Source: Gavia stellata (Eukaryota > Chordata > Aves > Gaviiformes > Gaviidae). Taken from it: 64,000 bases of DNA. Positions within the stretch are counted from its first letter, which is position 1; each line of letters opens with the position of its first letter. The DNA lies in NCBI RefSeq assembly GCF_030936135.1, contig NC_082598.1:15008687-15072686 (forward strand), given 5' to 3'. The notes beneath the pieces were generated by a model. It did no database searches. It worked only from the letters and a program-made list of their open reading frames with translations, and was not told the origin of the DNA. Shown piece after piece: positions 26,401-37,900 of the stretch. Position numbers and translations under genes: made by a program.

Positions 26401-27840
26401 TCAGTGCTTTTGTAGCATCTGAATATTTATATTGTTTTCCCAGATGGAGAAAGCAAGCCATCAGTTTGCCATCTAAAGAAGATAAAAACGTGCAGGGTTT
26501 CCTAAGCTTAGAACTCCTTTATGTATACCATGCCTTTCCTGGGTACATTTGTATGGTTGAAGACACTGGAGGAGACTTCTGTTGACTTCACTAATCACTG
26601 GATAAAAGTCTCCTAAAAGCTTTTCTTCTATGCTTTTTAAAAATTGAAATCCAAGGTTTAAAAGAATTTGACTGGAATGCAGCCTTAGCAGGAACATCTC
26701 AAAAAGGAGCTTGACCATCTATTGCCTGTGTTTCTCTTAGATCATGGCAAAAGTGAGGTTAATGCACCTTAGCTTGCAAGGAAGAGCGTTGTAGTGACTC
26801 AGGTTATGCATGATTGCTTACTGAGCTGTGATAACTTGATTAGGAGTCCACATACCAAGCTTTTGCCATGAAATTCACCTTTTCACAGGGCTCACTCCCA
26901 AATAATATCACTTGCAGAGAGAATTCAGTATGGACCCAAACCTGATTTTTTTAACAGCTTGAATATTTGCATTAACAAACCTGCTTCACAGTTCAGGTTC
27001 ATATAGTTCAGGTTTTTAGATTGTATCTGAACTTTATATTCTGAAATCAAGCTGAAGGAAAAAGACTGCAGGCATCTCCTAAGAATGCTTTACTCAGATT
27101 TGTTCTTCCTGCTGTGTGAGGTGATGGGAGCTCTAATAGTTTATATGGTAACTTCTGTATGAAAAAGCACATAAAAATAGTCAAAGGGAAGAAAGTAAAT
27201 TTCAAAGAGTTGGTTTTGGTGTTTCTTTTTTCATTTTACTCTGAAGATGAAAATTATCCCATATGGCTGAACCACTCACATCTTCCCCCACTAGAAAGCA
27301 GATCCTCGTGGAGTGAAAATTGGCTTCAGAACCTGAAGTATGAAATTCAATTTTTTATACATATTTCATATCTCAGGTTTTGCATATCTTTGTAGCAGAA
27401 ATAGTCATTTGACTGTATTTCTCATCAGAAAGTAGAGCTTTAGCAACTCAGAGTCATCCATTGCAAATGACAACTTTATGCAAAAAAGCCTCATCAGATT
27501 CAACAATTCTTATACACAGTTATTACTACTACTAGCCAGTTTTAATCATTTACCTCTCACTGATGTCTGTATTTTTATTTCTAAAGCCCAATATAAACAT
27601 ATGAAAGAATGAAGTGTGGAATCTGATTTGAGAAGCAAAATGTAAATAATGCTCAAAAAAATACAGTTTCAGAGGTGATTTTCTTCTCCATAACTCCCAA
27701 CCAACTAGAGTCCAAAATTACGTAGGACTGTACAGTCTTGTACTGGGACATACAAAACCCTAGGGAATCATGTAATGAAACTTGTACAGCTTTAGATACT
27801 CAGATTTACCCAGAACAAAACCCATATCACTTTAGTTTAA
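14402..27840. other. Gene-free DNA with A/T-rich simple sequence
   Basis: No gene or assigned repeat. Homopolymers include A13 (23097-23109) and T13 (23634-23646). AT-alternating stretches occur at about 25390-25525 and 25775-25825 (ATATATACATATGCATG type). Open frames at 17073-17555 and 24428-24835 lack motifs and are treated as chance. Confidence 0.5.
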
Positions 27841-28020
27841 TTCCAAAGGTTTATTTTGCAATTGTGCGTGGACATAGTTGATCACACACACGTAACCCAC
27901 TCGCGGTACTCACACAAACACCATCTCGCAGTAACTCATCCCGATGTCACAGACAGGAAAAAAGAACGTAGCACCACGTAACACTCACTGACAAACACAT
28001 GGGCCGTTGACAATTTGATA
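27830..28020. other. Unassigned CpG-bearing block, possible old LTR
   Basis: A stretch with many more CpGs (CTCGCGGTAC, CTCGCAG, CCCGATG, AACGTAG, CACGTAAC) than its AT-rich flanks. On the minus strand AAAATAAACC (AATAAA at about 27850) follows a segment with GCGCA-like and TACGTG-like content, an arrangement reminiscent of an LTR U3/R region. I could not match it to a known family. It may equally be a regulatory element or chance. Confidence 0.2.
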
Positions 28021-30085
28021 CATTCAACAAGAAAACCAAATGATAAATTGCTGATGTTTTCCACTTTGTTCTCTCATTGCTGGAGAAGCTACAGCAGCAT
28101 AACAACAGAAAAAAACATTACAGAACAACTTGAAGAGCAACACGAAACTCTCATTAGGGTCAGAGATGAGAAAGTTAATGCAGTACCGGCACATCTGAAG
28201 TTTCCTCAGAAACTTCCACAACACAAAGCAGAAGAGACTGCAGCCACCTTCCCTGGCCAGTGAGCAAAGCACCTGCACACGTACACGTCTGGAGACTGGA
28301 ATTGCTTTTAACCTGCACCGTGGGCTGGAGCAAACCACTGGTGAAACATGCTACTGCTGTCCCATGGTGTACTCAGCATGTAGCAGCTCTCTTTGCAGTT
28401 GCACAGAAAGTGCGTATCTGGAGTGTGCCTATCTCAGGTAAGGCAAGAAATGGGCAAACAGGGTTGCAGAAGAGGAAAACACAACCCCCGGTTGTTACCT
28501 CTGTAGAAGCCCCTGAGCTGTGACAGGAAATTCTATCGAACCATCTCTTTACCAACACATTCAGAACTAGGCTCCAAGTGCAACTGTAAGCAACTGCAAG
28601 ACAATTTTATCTTGTTGCAGAAGTCCAATACAACTGCCGTATTATGCCAACAGGATATTTTATTGAGGATATCCAATGCCAACATAATCAGCGTGTAATG
28701 CCTGTAATGTACGTTAATGAAAAGCACTAAGTGCTAAATTCTCCTAATAGTAATAATGGTTTCCAATCCTGCCACCTTGACTTAGATCAGATCACATCAT
28801 ACCATGTTAATAGCCCTAACTGCAAGGTAATTCTCAATCTGAACGAGATGGTCTGAACTTGCCAGTCTCACCCTGCTGGCAGAAGAGGAAGAATTTCTTC
28901 CTGAAATTGTCTGGAGGGGTGGCATTCAAGCTCATTTTTACATAGCCATTCACTTAGCAAGCCTCATGTAACACATGGAATAGGCAACTAAAGCCACTGA
29001 AAGATGACACGTTCATTTGCTATATATGTAATTTTACAAGTGGTTATTAGAAGACATCTTTCTTCAGTTTTTCTCCATAGTATTTGATTAGCTTCTATAT
29101 ATGGTTATCAGTTGGTATAGCCCTGATTCACTCTGTTTCTTAACAATAGCACCAATATCATAAATCTTATTTTTCATTCTTCATTCTCTTGCTCATATAC
29201 ATTTTCATTTTCTTACTTGTTGCTGTACCTCTATCCCAGTAAAATAGTATAAACCCTGGCACAAAGGCTCAGATCAATTTTTCTTTTATTACACAGTAGT
29301 GAAATTGCCCTATTAGGTCAGCTTACAATGTGTGCAGTAAATATTCCACATATAAATAAATCACAGTATAAAACCATATTCATCATTTAGTAGTAATAGC
29401 TGAACATTAGGATCTCTGATTTTGATTTACAGTGTAAAACAAAACAATAAACAACTTATCACTTGGGGAAATCTGAACAAAACAAGTATTGGAAAGCAAT
29501 TCTCCACTGTGTATATATATGCATATGCATATTTATAGATTTCTAGATTTGAAATATATTCATATATATGTGAATATATATGAATATTTTTTCAAAATAC
29601 CCCCCAAATTTATGAACTTCTAGATGAGTAAATATAACTTGTGGAAGCAGCTGGCTCTACCTAAATGCTTCACTTGCTCCTTGTGCCTTACTCCTAACTG
29701 AGAGCAGCTCTAAGACTCACTGACTTTTCATATAAAACAGCTAACTATTTTATTTAAAAGTGCTTATTACTCCCTCAGCATCCAGGTGCCTAGAAGGATC
29801 AAGAAAAACTATTAATAAAATGACAAACTGAAAAGATGGTTCATGAAAAAAAAAATCCCACGTGGAAGGGAATAGATCACCTAATCCCCGACAGCCTGCT
29901 GAGTCTTTCTATCATGAAATTAAGCAGGCTCTGAGGACAGTTTTACAAAGCATTAAATAGCTTAGAAACTTACTAATGTGAACTATGTCTGGAGCTTCAG
30001 AGTCTAATGCCCAAATGAAAACTAGTGTTTAAATAAAAAATAGGCACCCAAATTCCTTTGGAGATCTGAGTATTAAGAAATGACA
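28021..30085. other. Gene-free DNA between the CpG block and the SLC2A9 3' end
   Basis: No gene recognised. A short AT-alternating stretch lies at about 29510-29590. If a very distal poly(A) site is used, part of this may be SLC2A9 3' UTR, but nothing in the sequence decides that. Confidence 0.4.
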
Positions 30086-31022
30086 TTTATTGAGTCTCAG
30101 GGGAATTTTGGCTCCTAAGACAAAAAAACCCCTCCAACCCTTGGAAAACTTGGTGTTTGATTATTTTTTTTAATGCTACGCCCTACATGTACTATCAGAG
30201 TTGTCTCACTTCACCATGAGGTTTAGTTTTCTTTTCATATTAAAGCTTCTATAGCTATTCTTAAAAAATAAAATTAAAAAAATATATATATCTCTCTCCA
30301 CAGAAATGCAGTGCCAGCAAACACAGAAACTAGAGACAAGTCTATTACTAGTTGATCAGGATTTGCAAGAGAGACAAGGAAACCCATCAGGACCCGGAGC
30401 TCCCCATTTATGAGAAGCTGGGAGATGTTGAGACGAAGCAACTGAAAGTAGCTGGAAAAGGAATGGGAGGTCGGGGGAGTGTCATGACTCTTCTTTCAAG
30501 TCCTCAATTCTCACCTGCAACTTTAATGACTTATTGGGAAACGTGGAGAAAAGCGAGCTGGTACCATTTCAGGTTCACTTGCATCGACTCTTAGCAGACC
30601 CCCGCTGGGATCTCTTCCATTTTCCCTGCCTTCTCCTCTTCCTCCTCTTCCCCGGCAACTGCACACACACCTCCCCGTGAGCACACAGGAGTGCTCAGCC
30701 AGCTGCTGCTCACAACCCCTGCTCCCCACCACCACTTTACTTCTCCGAGTCTATATTCCCACCCCACTCACCACAGCACCTACTTCACAGGTGCCCAAGA
30801 AAACTCTGGCTCTTAATTATTTAATCAGTTGCCGCTACTCCCGCCGCTCATTTCCTCAACCATCACCCTAGCTGCTAAGGAATTCACTTGTACTCACTTA
30901 AAACATATTTAAGAGGGAAGCAGTTCATGCTGTCACATAAAAAATACAAGTTGTGCATTGCTATAAACGTACTGAATGAAAAGAGCATGTTTTCCCCTAT
31001 CCCCCAAAAGAGCATCCTGGGT
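30086..31022 (-). other. SLC2A9: Probable SLC2A9 3' UTR and flank with candidate poly(A) signals
   Basis: Sequence after the stop codon on the gene strand. Candidate poly(A) signals on the minus strand are ATTAAA at 30820-30825 (about 200 nt past the stop) and AATAAA at 30086-30091 (about 930 nt past). Which is used, and hence the 3' end, cannot be decided from sequence. The part near 30600-30680 is strongly CT-rich on the plus strand (AG-rich in the transcript sense). Confidence 0.35.
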
Positions 31023-31280
31023 TTACACAATCCCTTTTTTGGTTTCCCCGCTGTCCACTGAAGACGTGAAGTTTGATTCCTGTTCTGCACTCGATTTCCT
31101 CTCCCCTGGGTAGTGGTTCATTTCTTGCATTTCTAAAGATACTTTATTCCTTTTGGCAAATGCCTGGCTGATCTCATTAAATGTCTTATTTTTTGTTTCA
31201 GGCAGGACAAAAAACAGGTAGGTAGCTCCCGCAAAGCAGATGGCAGCGAACACTAGGAAGCAGTAGGTCTGTAAACCACC
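31023..31280 (-). CDS. SLC2A9: SLC2A9 (GLUT9) terminal coding exon
   Basis: Terminal coding exon of a class II facilitative transporter that carries urate and, more weakly, hexoses across the plasma membrane. It encodes 85 residues then TAA (31023-31025). The first part is the last transmembrane helix ([14 protein letters not shown]...), followed by the sugar-transporter signature PETK in [19 protein letters not shown] and KRNK. These match my memory of human GLUT9 ([23 protein letters not shown]) better than GLUT5. The tail after KRNK is about 39 residues, hydrophilic and Ser/Glu/Lys-rich, and looks longer than the human tail. The acceptor is a pyrimidine-rich tract ending TTCGCAG immediately before GGTGGTTTACAG. 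The exon starts in phase 0, which fits the upstream exon's codon-boundary end. The open frame runs upstream of the acceptor to 31385, but that part is intron. Family assignment is strong; the isoform is unknown. Confidence 0.93.
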   Translation of the reverse strand, partial: GGLQTYCFLVFAAICFAGATYLFFVLPETKNKTFNEISQAFAKRNKVSLEMQEMNHYPGERKSSAEQESNFTSSVDSGETKKGIV

Positions 31281-31287
31281 CTGCGAA

Positions 31288-34200
31288 TAGAAAACAAAGG
31301 AGAAGGTAATTATAAAAGGGACAAAAGTTGGAAGAAAAGCAACATCAGGAATGGTTTGAAAGAAAAAATGAGTGGTATGGAGCAATTTTTAATCAAGTAC
31401 AGTAAGCGCTGGCATTCATTGCAAATCAGAGTGCTTGGCAGTTCATAAAAATGCATGAATCGTTAGTTCTTCCAACACTGCCTCTGGCCCTTCGATGGAA
31501 AAGCAGGTTCCTGGCGGAGGCGTGCAGATCTGCAATCTGGGCAACGCTGGGAGACACCAGACTGAGTTCAGGCACCGCGGGTGTGAGGAGAGCAGGTGGC
31601 ATCAGGGCTCCTGCGACATGCACGGCTTAACTGAGCCTTGCGCTGTTGCAGTATTTCTGGAAATGAGGCAGATGTTTCCCCGCGTTGTTCTGTATACTGC
31701 CTTGCAATACCTACGTACAAAATACGAGGCATGCTTTTGCAATACCAGGCACCTGTACACAACACATGGGAAACCTGCCATAGCGAGGAGCATCTGCATC
31801 ACAGTAGTTACAAGCTTTGAGATTTGCAAAATAAACAAGGAAAACCCCCAAATGGCAGACATTTATATAATTTCTAAGGTTATGGGAGCTTGCAACAGGA
31901 AAAAAATCCCTAAAATGCTCTTCTTTCGTGCTAGAGACTAGTGTAAGAATTAACTGAAAATAAAGTACAAGACATATTTGAATGTTTTTGAATGCAGTTT
32001 TCACTGCAAAAGAAAGAGTACAGACACAAAGAAGTTAATTTATAAACTGATTATAAAGGCTCAAACCAACTAGTAGGAGTTGCACTTCACTAAAACATAA
32101 GTATTTCTTGCCTGGTGATTATTAGATCATTTAGTAGCTTTCAGTTACCTTTCAACAGTACAGTTTTGAAAAACATTTGATAATTGCAATATTGCCAGCT
32201 GCACTTTGTTGAACTAGGAAGAGGTTTAGTATCGTGGCTCCAGTGAAACCTGCCAGCCTTTGAGGAAACCTCCCTTCCTCCTCTACTGATTTACCTCACT
32301 CTGTGTCCTGAAAACAAATGTCCAATGAACACATATTTTTGACTTCACAAAGCTAAATCAAACCAAAAGTGGTATCGCCAGCTCCAAAAATAAGGCAACC
32401 TTTCCGTGATGCCTTGCGTGAGGTCGTGAGCAGCGATCACGAGGACAGCTGGACCCTCACACATCACCCCAGGTGTTACAAGGCAGAGGTCACCCCAGGG
32501 AAAATCACTCAGGACAGAGGAATATACATCCTATATATACATATTTACAATTTTCACTAAATGTATGTGTCTGAAACAATTAAGACAGTGCTAGACAACG
32601 ATGTAAGCCTGACTTTCCACATTTTTCTAATACACACCCATCGTCGTTAGTTATACCAGTCCTACCTCACAGGCTGATTAAGCTCCCTGCTCTGGGGGCT
32701 CACAGTCTATACAATTCCTAGGACTATTTTTATGTTTCACTTGCTTACTATACATCATATCTGGTGTGGAAGAAGAACATGAATTTGTGTGTGGAACGAA
32801 AGAAAAAAAAGAAAAAACCCCTTTTCTGCAGCTGCTTTTTAATACCATGGCTGATTGCCAGCCTACCTAGTCACAATGTTTTCCTTGGATAATTCATTAT
32901 CTAGTTCAGCCCTTCAACTCCTGTCTGTAATAGGAAAAACTGGGAAGAGCATCCTCTGAAATATTAACTAAGGACCCTTGAGATCATCAATGCTTTTTTT
33001 GTTAAATCCTAGAAGCACGAACTCCTGAGCAACCTGACAGTCACAACCCAAAGAGCATGGGTGATTAGGGGGAGGGAATATTCCAGCATGGGAACAGATA
33101 TGACTTTCAAGCTTATACAGGGCCAAAGCAAACAGATTTAGTAGATGGGAAAAAATAACTTCACAGTGCCTCATACATCATCCTGCCACATTAAGAATCC
33201 AAATTTTGCATCTGGATCTTCTGCATTCGAAATTGTTGTTCAGCTGAATGGTAGAGCTCCAATCTGGAATCATGTTTTTCCCTTTTTAAAATCTTCATTG
33301 AACTAAATTTTCTCCATGATGAAAATGAACCATTAATGCCTAGTATGAATAAGCCTGGCAATGCCCCAAGTTACCTGCATCTCTTGGTGGTGCAGCCACA
33401 ACTTTGTCCCACCTTTCTTACTCCTGTTTAGTTCTTTGCTGTCCATTATCTAAAGTAGGGTTTATTATCTTCTTTGATTCACGTCTCCTTAAACCTTTTC
33501 TAATTGAACTGAACACTCTTACGAGTGCATATTTTCTTCGCAATTGTTTTACATAATGTATTTACATCTATTGGTAATAAACTTACTCTCCTCAATTTCT
33601 GCAGATCCCCTTAGAAGTAGTCCCCAAGTTCCACAGAGAATAAGCTAAAAATTAAATTTTGTGATAAATCCTACAGATGAGCTATGTGGGAAGAGACCAA
33701 GACTTTAAACTCCTTGTGTTCAGCAGGATTAGCACAATGGAGCCCTGATTCCTGGACAGGAACACTGCAGGGCGATCACAAAATGCCCTTTTCTTACCAG
33801 CTAGTCCTCAGTCATAATACCTCCTTAAAGCTGGTTATCGTTTTACACACACAGGAAAGACAAACACTCATATTCATAAGCCTTTCATAACTCATTCGGA
33901 GTTCAACTCATATCACCCAAACCTGCATTTGGCACAGAAGAACGTCACATGTGAATTAAATTACTCATTATAAGCATGAAACCTTCTACCTGCACTGCAC
34001 ACTGATAAACGATGTAGGACAGAAGTATAGCAAAAAGCGGAAGGAAAACGTTAAATCCCGAATCTTAACTCGATAGAAACCCTTAGTGGGACACGGGTGG
34101 GATAGAGCTCAGCCTAGATTTTTAATTCATTTTTATCCATTTCTGATGTATTCTGAATTGCCTGGTGCCAGAGGGAAGATCTAAGGGGTGGAACAATTAA

Positions 34201-34350
34201 TAGATTGGCCACAGCATATCTGATGTGCCTATCAGATCCTGAAAGTAGGATAATGCGCTGGGAAAAGGGTGAGTGCTGAGTTACTGAATCATGGCTACTA
34301 CAGAAAAGGTACTGATAGACAGATCTGACAGGAAAATGGATCTGTGTCTT
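31288..34350. other. SLC2A9: Intronic DNA without recognised features
   Basis: Last-intron segment next to the terminal exon. No repeat family or coding signal recognised. Confidence 0.45.
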
Positions 34351-34947
34351 TCACAGAATCACAGAATCATTAAGGTTGGAAAAGACCTGTAAGATCATCA
34401 AGTCCAACCATCAACTCAACACCACCATGCTAAACCATGTCCCACAGTGCCTCGTCCACACAGTCTTTGAACACCTCCAGGGATGGTGACTCCACCACCT
34501 CCCTGGGCAGCTTATTCCAGTGCTTCACCACTCTCTCAGTAAAGAAATGTTTCCTAATATCCAACCTAAACCTCCCCTGGCGCAACTTGAGACCATTTCA
34601 TCTTATCCTGTCACTCGTCACTTGGGAGAAGAGACCAACACCCACCTCTCTACAACCCCCTTTCAGGTAATTGTAGAGAGCAATAAGGTCTCCCCTCAGC
34701 CTCCTCTTCTCCAGACTGAACAACCCCAGTTCCCTCAGCCGCTCCTCATAAGACTTGGGCTCCAGACCCCTCACCAGCTTCGTTGCCCTTCTCTGGACAC
34801 GCTCCAGCACCTCAATGTCCTTCTTGTAGTGAGGGGCCCAAAACTGAACACAGGATTCGAGGTGCAGCCTCACCAGCCCCAAGTACAGGGGCACAATCAC
34901 CTCCCTGCTCCTGCTGGCCACACTGTTTCTGATACAGGCCAGGATGC
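34351..34947 (-). mobile_element. CR1 LINE, 5'-truncated, intronic, sense to SLC2A9
   Basis: The 3' terminus is at 34351 (TCACAGAATCACAGAATCATTAAGG on plus). The minus frame 34598-34921 encodes an ORF2 C-terminal segment ([31 protein letters not shown]) and is then cut by a TGA at 34598-34600. It closely resembles the same segment of the 46844 copy, so both belong to one subfamily. 5' homology ends at GCCAGGATGC near 34947. Confidence 0.95.
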
Positions 34948-37900
34948 TTACTATACTTTCTCTTATTTATATTCTATACTATTTATATTATCCCGATGAA
35001 GCCTGTATCTCTCATTTACTCTTTGACATCTGTAATCTCCAAATCCATAGTCTCTTTGTTGTTTTACTCCTTCCAACTTGCTAGAGACAAGACATTTCTG
35101 GAGACTGTGCAGCTGCCACTCTAGAACTAAAACCCCAGAATTTTGCTTATCTTGGGCTGGGGTGAGAGTAAAAAACTGAGGAAGAACTTCAATTAAAGTC
35201 TTTGATGGCAAAACCGGATACTCTGCAACTCTGTGTATTTGGCCCAATGGACATGGTCTCAGGATTGTTTACTGACGTGCATTCTGAGTGACACGATAAT
35301 AATGACAACATATATGATAAAATTTGAAAAGTTAAATCTTTTTCTGTACTTTGTGATGTTATTTCACTAACTACATGGGATAGAAGCCTCAATGTTAAAA
35401 AACTGAATACTCCTATCCACCTGAAGAGTAGTTTGACTCTTAGTAAAAAATACCATATCCAAACAGCTGGAGGGGAGGGTAGAAAAAGGAAAGGAAGGGT
35501 GGGGGAAGAAGCAAAAGCAAGCCAATTCTGAATGGAAATTCTAACTAAATACAGAAAAAATTCAAGGAAAATATGTGGTTTCTGTTACTTCTCAGCTTTC
35601 CCACGTAAGGATGGGCTACTTCCTTACTCTCAGCTCCTAGCAGCAGCAGCATCAACTCGGGCCACGCAGGAGGCAGCGAGCCAGCCCCTGGAAACGTGCC
35701 GAGGACGCAAGCCCCAGTGAGCCCGAGCAGTGAGGCAGCAGCTGCCCTGCCTGTCCCATCCATACCCCCCTGCCACATCCACTCAGGCAAGTCTCTTCAG
35801 ACTGCCTGCGCTTACTGCTTGGGTTCAGAACAAGCTGCCACCTTCACCGAGGTGCTTCTCCTGCTCCAACACCAGACAGGCTTGCCAGAGCTAGGAACAC
35901 ACTTCTTTAGCGATACTTGAAGCCAGGCTTTTATATACAAGGTTAGAAACCAAAAGGTTAGAAGGAAGACAGAACAAAGCACTACAACAGTCCATGCTTT
36001 GTAGCTGTTTTCCCCTAATGCTTCTTCAGTGCGCCCTCCTGCATGGACATCCAAGGTTCAAAGTTGCCCAAAGTTTCAGGTGGTTTCCTGAATAACAATG
36101 GCTCTATCTCTTGATAGGCTTGTAGATACCCGTTCAGAGTCCAGGTCAGATACACACAAGAAGGTCCTTGAAAGGCCAGGCTTTCCACGGGTTACTGAAG
36201 GTCACCTGCCCTCCCACTGCACAGGGGAGGGCAAGGGAACAGCAGTCACACTCACTGATGCAATCTCCGGAGGAAAGCACCTTGGATACCTACAGCCTGT
36301 TCCTAGTTAGTCAGCAGGCTAATAAAGCCTCTCCAAAGCAGGATTTACACTGGGTTTTTCAAGGCTGGTGAGGGCTATTGCTATATGGGATATTTAAAAG
36401 TTAAGCATAAACTTTTAAACTAATCACCTTCTATTTTCATAACAGCTTTCTAAGGAGGCTATTTAAAACACAGTGTTTCTGCAAATGTCCTGCCAGCCAA
36501 ATCTTGCTCATTTTTATGTTCTCTTCGTTCTTCTGGAGCTGACCAAGGCTCTGTATTTGTCAAAAAAAGGAAAACCGGGAAACGATTCACCTAAGACATG
36601 CACATGATAACCATAAAAAAGAATCAAAGTCGAAGGACACAGACAATTCCCCCAGATTAGATCCCAAGAGTGGCAAGCAATCAAACCTGACTTTGATGAT
36701 GAGATGTAGCTGCATAAGTGAGATGTATGAATAAGTAGGTGCAGCCCAGCCACATTTTCTTAAGCAAAGAGGTTAACAAACATATTCCCGGCTTGTGTGG
36801 GGCTGCTATACACATTAGGCAGAATGAACAGGCATTTCCTTCACATCCCTTTGGGTAAAATGGTAAAGAATACTTAATTTTTACCATTGTGAACAGACTT
36901 AAAGTGCCCAGAATGAGTGAGCAAAAGAGCTCATTTTTTCAGGCTAAAAAGTAAACTGAAATAAATAAAAATCTGGCAATGAAATGATCAGATTTCTGGT
37001 TTTGATTAAAAAAAAGTTAACAATTTGCCACTGCTAAAGTCTGCTAGCTGAGAACAGTGGTCCTGCTAATAGCTTACATGCTGTGAACACCATAATCTGG
37101 AAAAATATAGAAGTAGTTGAGTAGAACATCATCACATGCTATTTAACGATGGCTGCTTACTGACTTAACTCATTCTGTAGAAAAGTTTAAATTCTAAGCA
37201 GGACTGTGATACTGAAACCAGGAAAATAGATATTCTAGGGCAGATACATCAAAATAAATGAGCAAATGAACAAAATCTGAATCAGATTTAGCAAGCTTAA
37301 TAAATTAGTATTTTTAAAACAGAACTTATGGCTCTTCCCAGCGAATGCCAAAATGGGATTCTATATTCTCAACTTGCAATGTCACAGCCCCTTTGGCACT
37401 GGAAATGGGTGCTTGCATTTGGAAGTTGCCATGAAGATTAGAGTAATGAGATGGGGGTCAAACTGGATTTTGAAGTGATGAGGTCAAATGATAATGGTTA
37501 GATGTCTTACTAAAATGATCAGCAGCAAAACAGTTACTCATGTAGACATTTGACTTTACTTTGCTTCAAATTAATTTAACCCACTGAAACAAATGGATGT
37601 GAGAGGTTGGGTCCTTTACCCCTTGTCCTTCTTCAGTTTCAGACACAATTTAAGGTTCTGCTGAAGGTACAGGACAACGAAGAAGGACAGAGCACTAAAA
37701 TATAATGTATGAAATACATTTCCTAAGTAAAAAATAAGGACATTTTCAGACATGAACTGTAATTTCAACCCCAACCCTCACACATTCACTACCTCCTCAT
37801 AAAAAAATTACAGATATCTAACCTTCTGATAGCCTACATTTCATTTTCTCATCTTTGAGGGGAACTTTAGCCATTTCGCTTAATACAGGTGCACTGTAGT

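Noticed and set aside
1..31022. Expected downstream neighbour DRD5 (intronless receptor near SLC2A9 in mammals)
   Set aside because: No long open frame with receptor helices on either strand, so it must lie outside the window if synteny holds.
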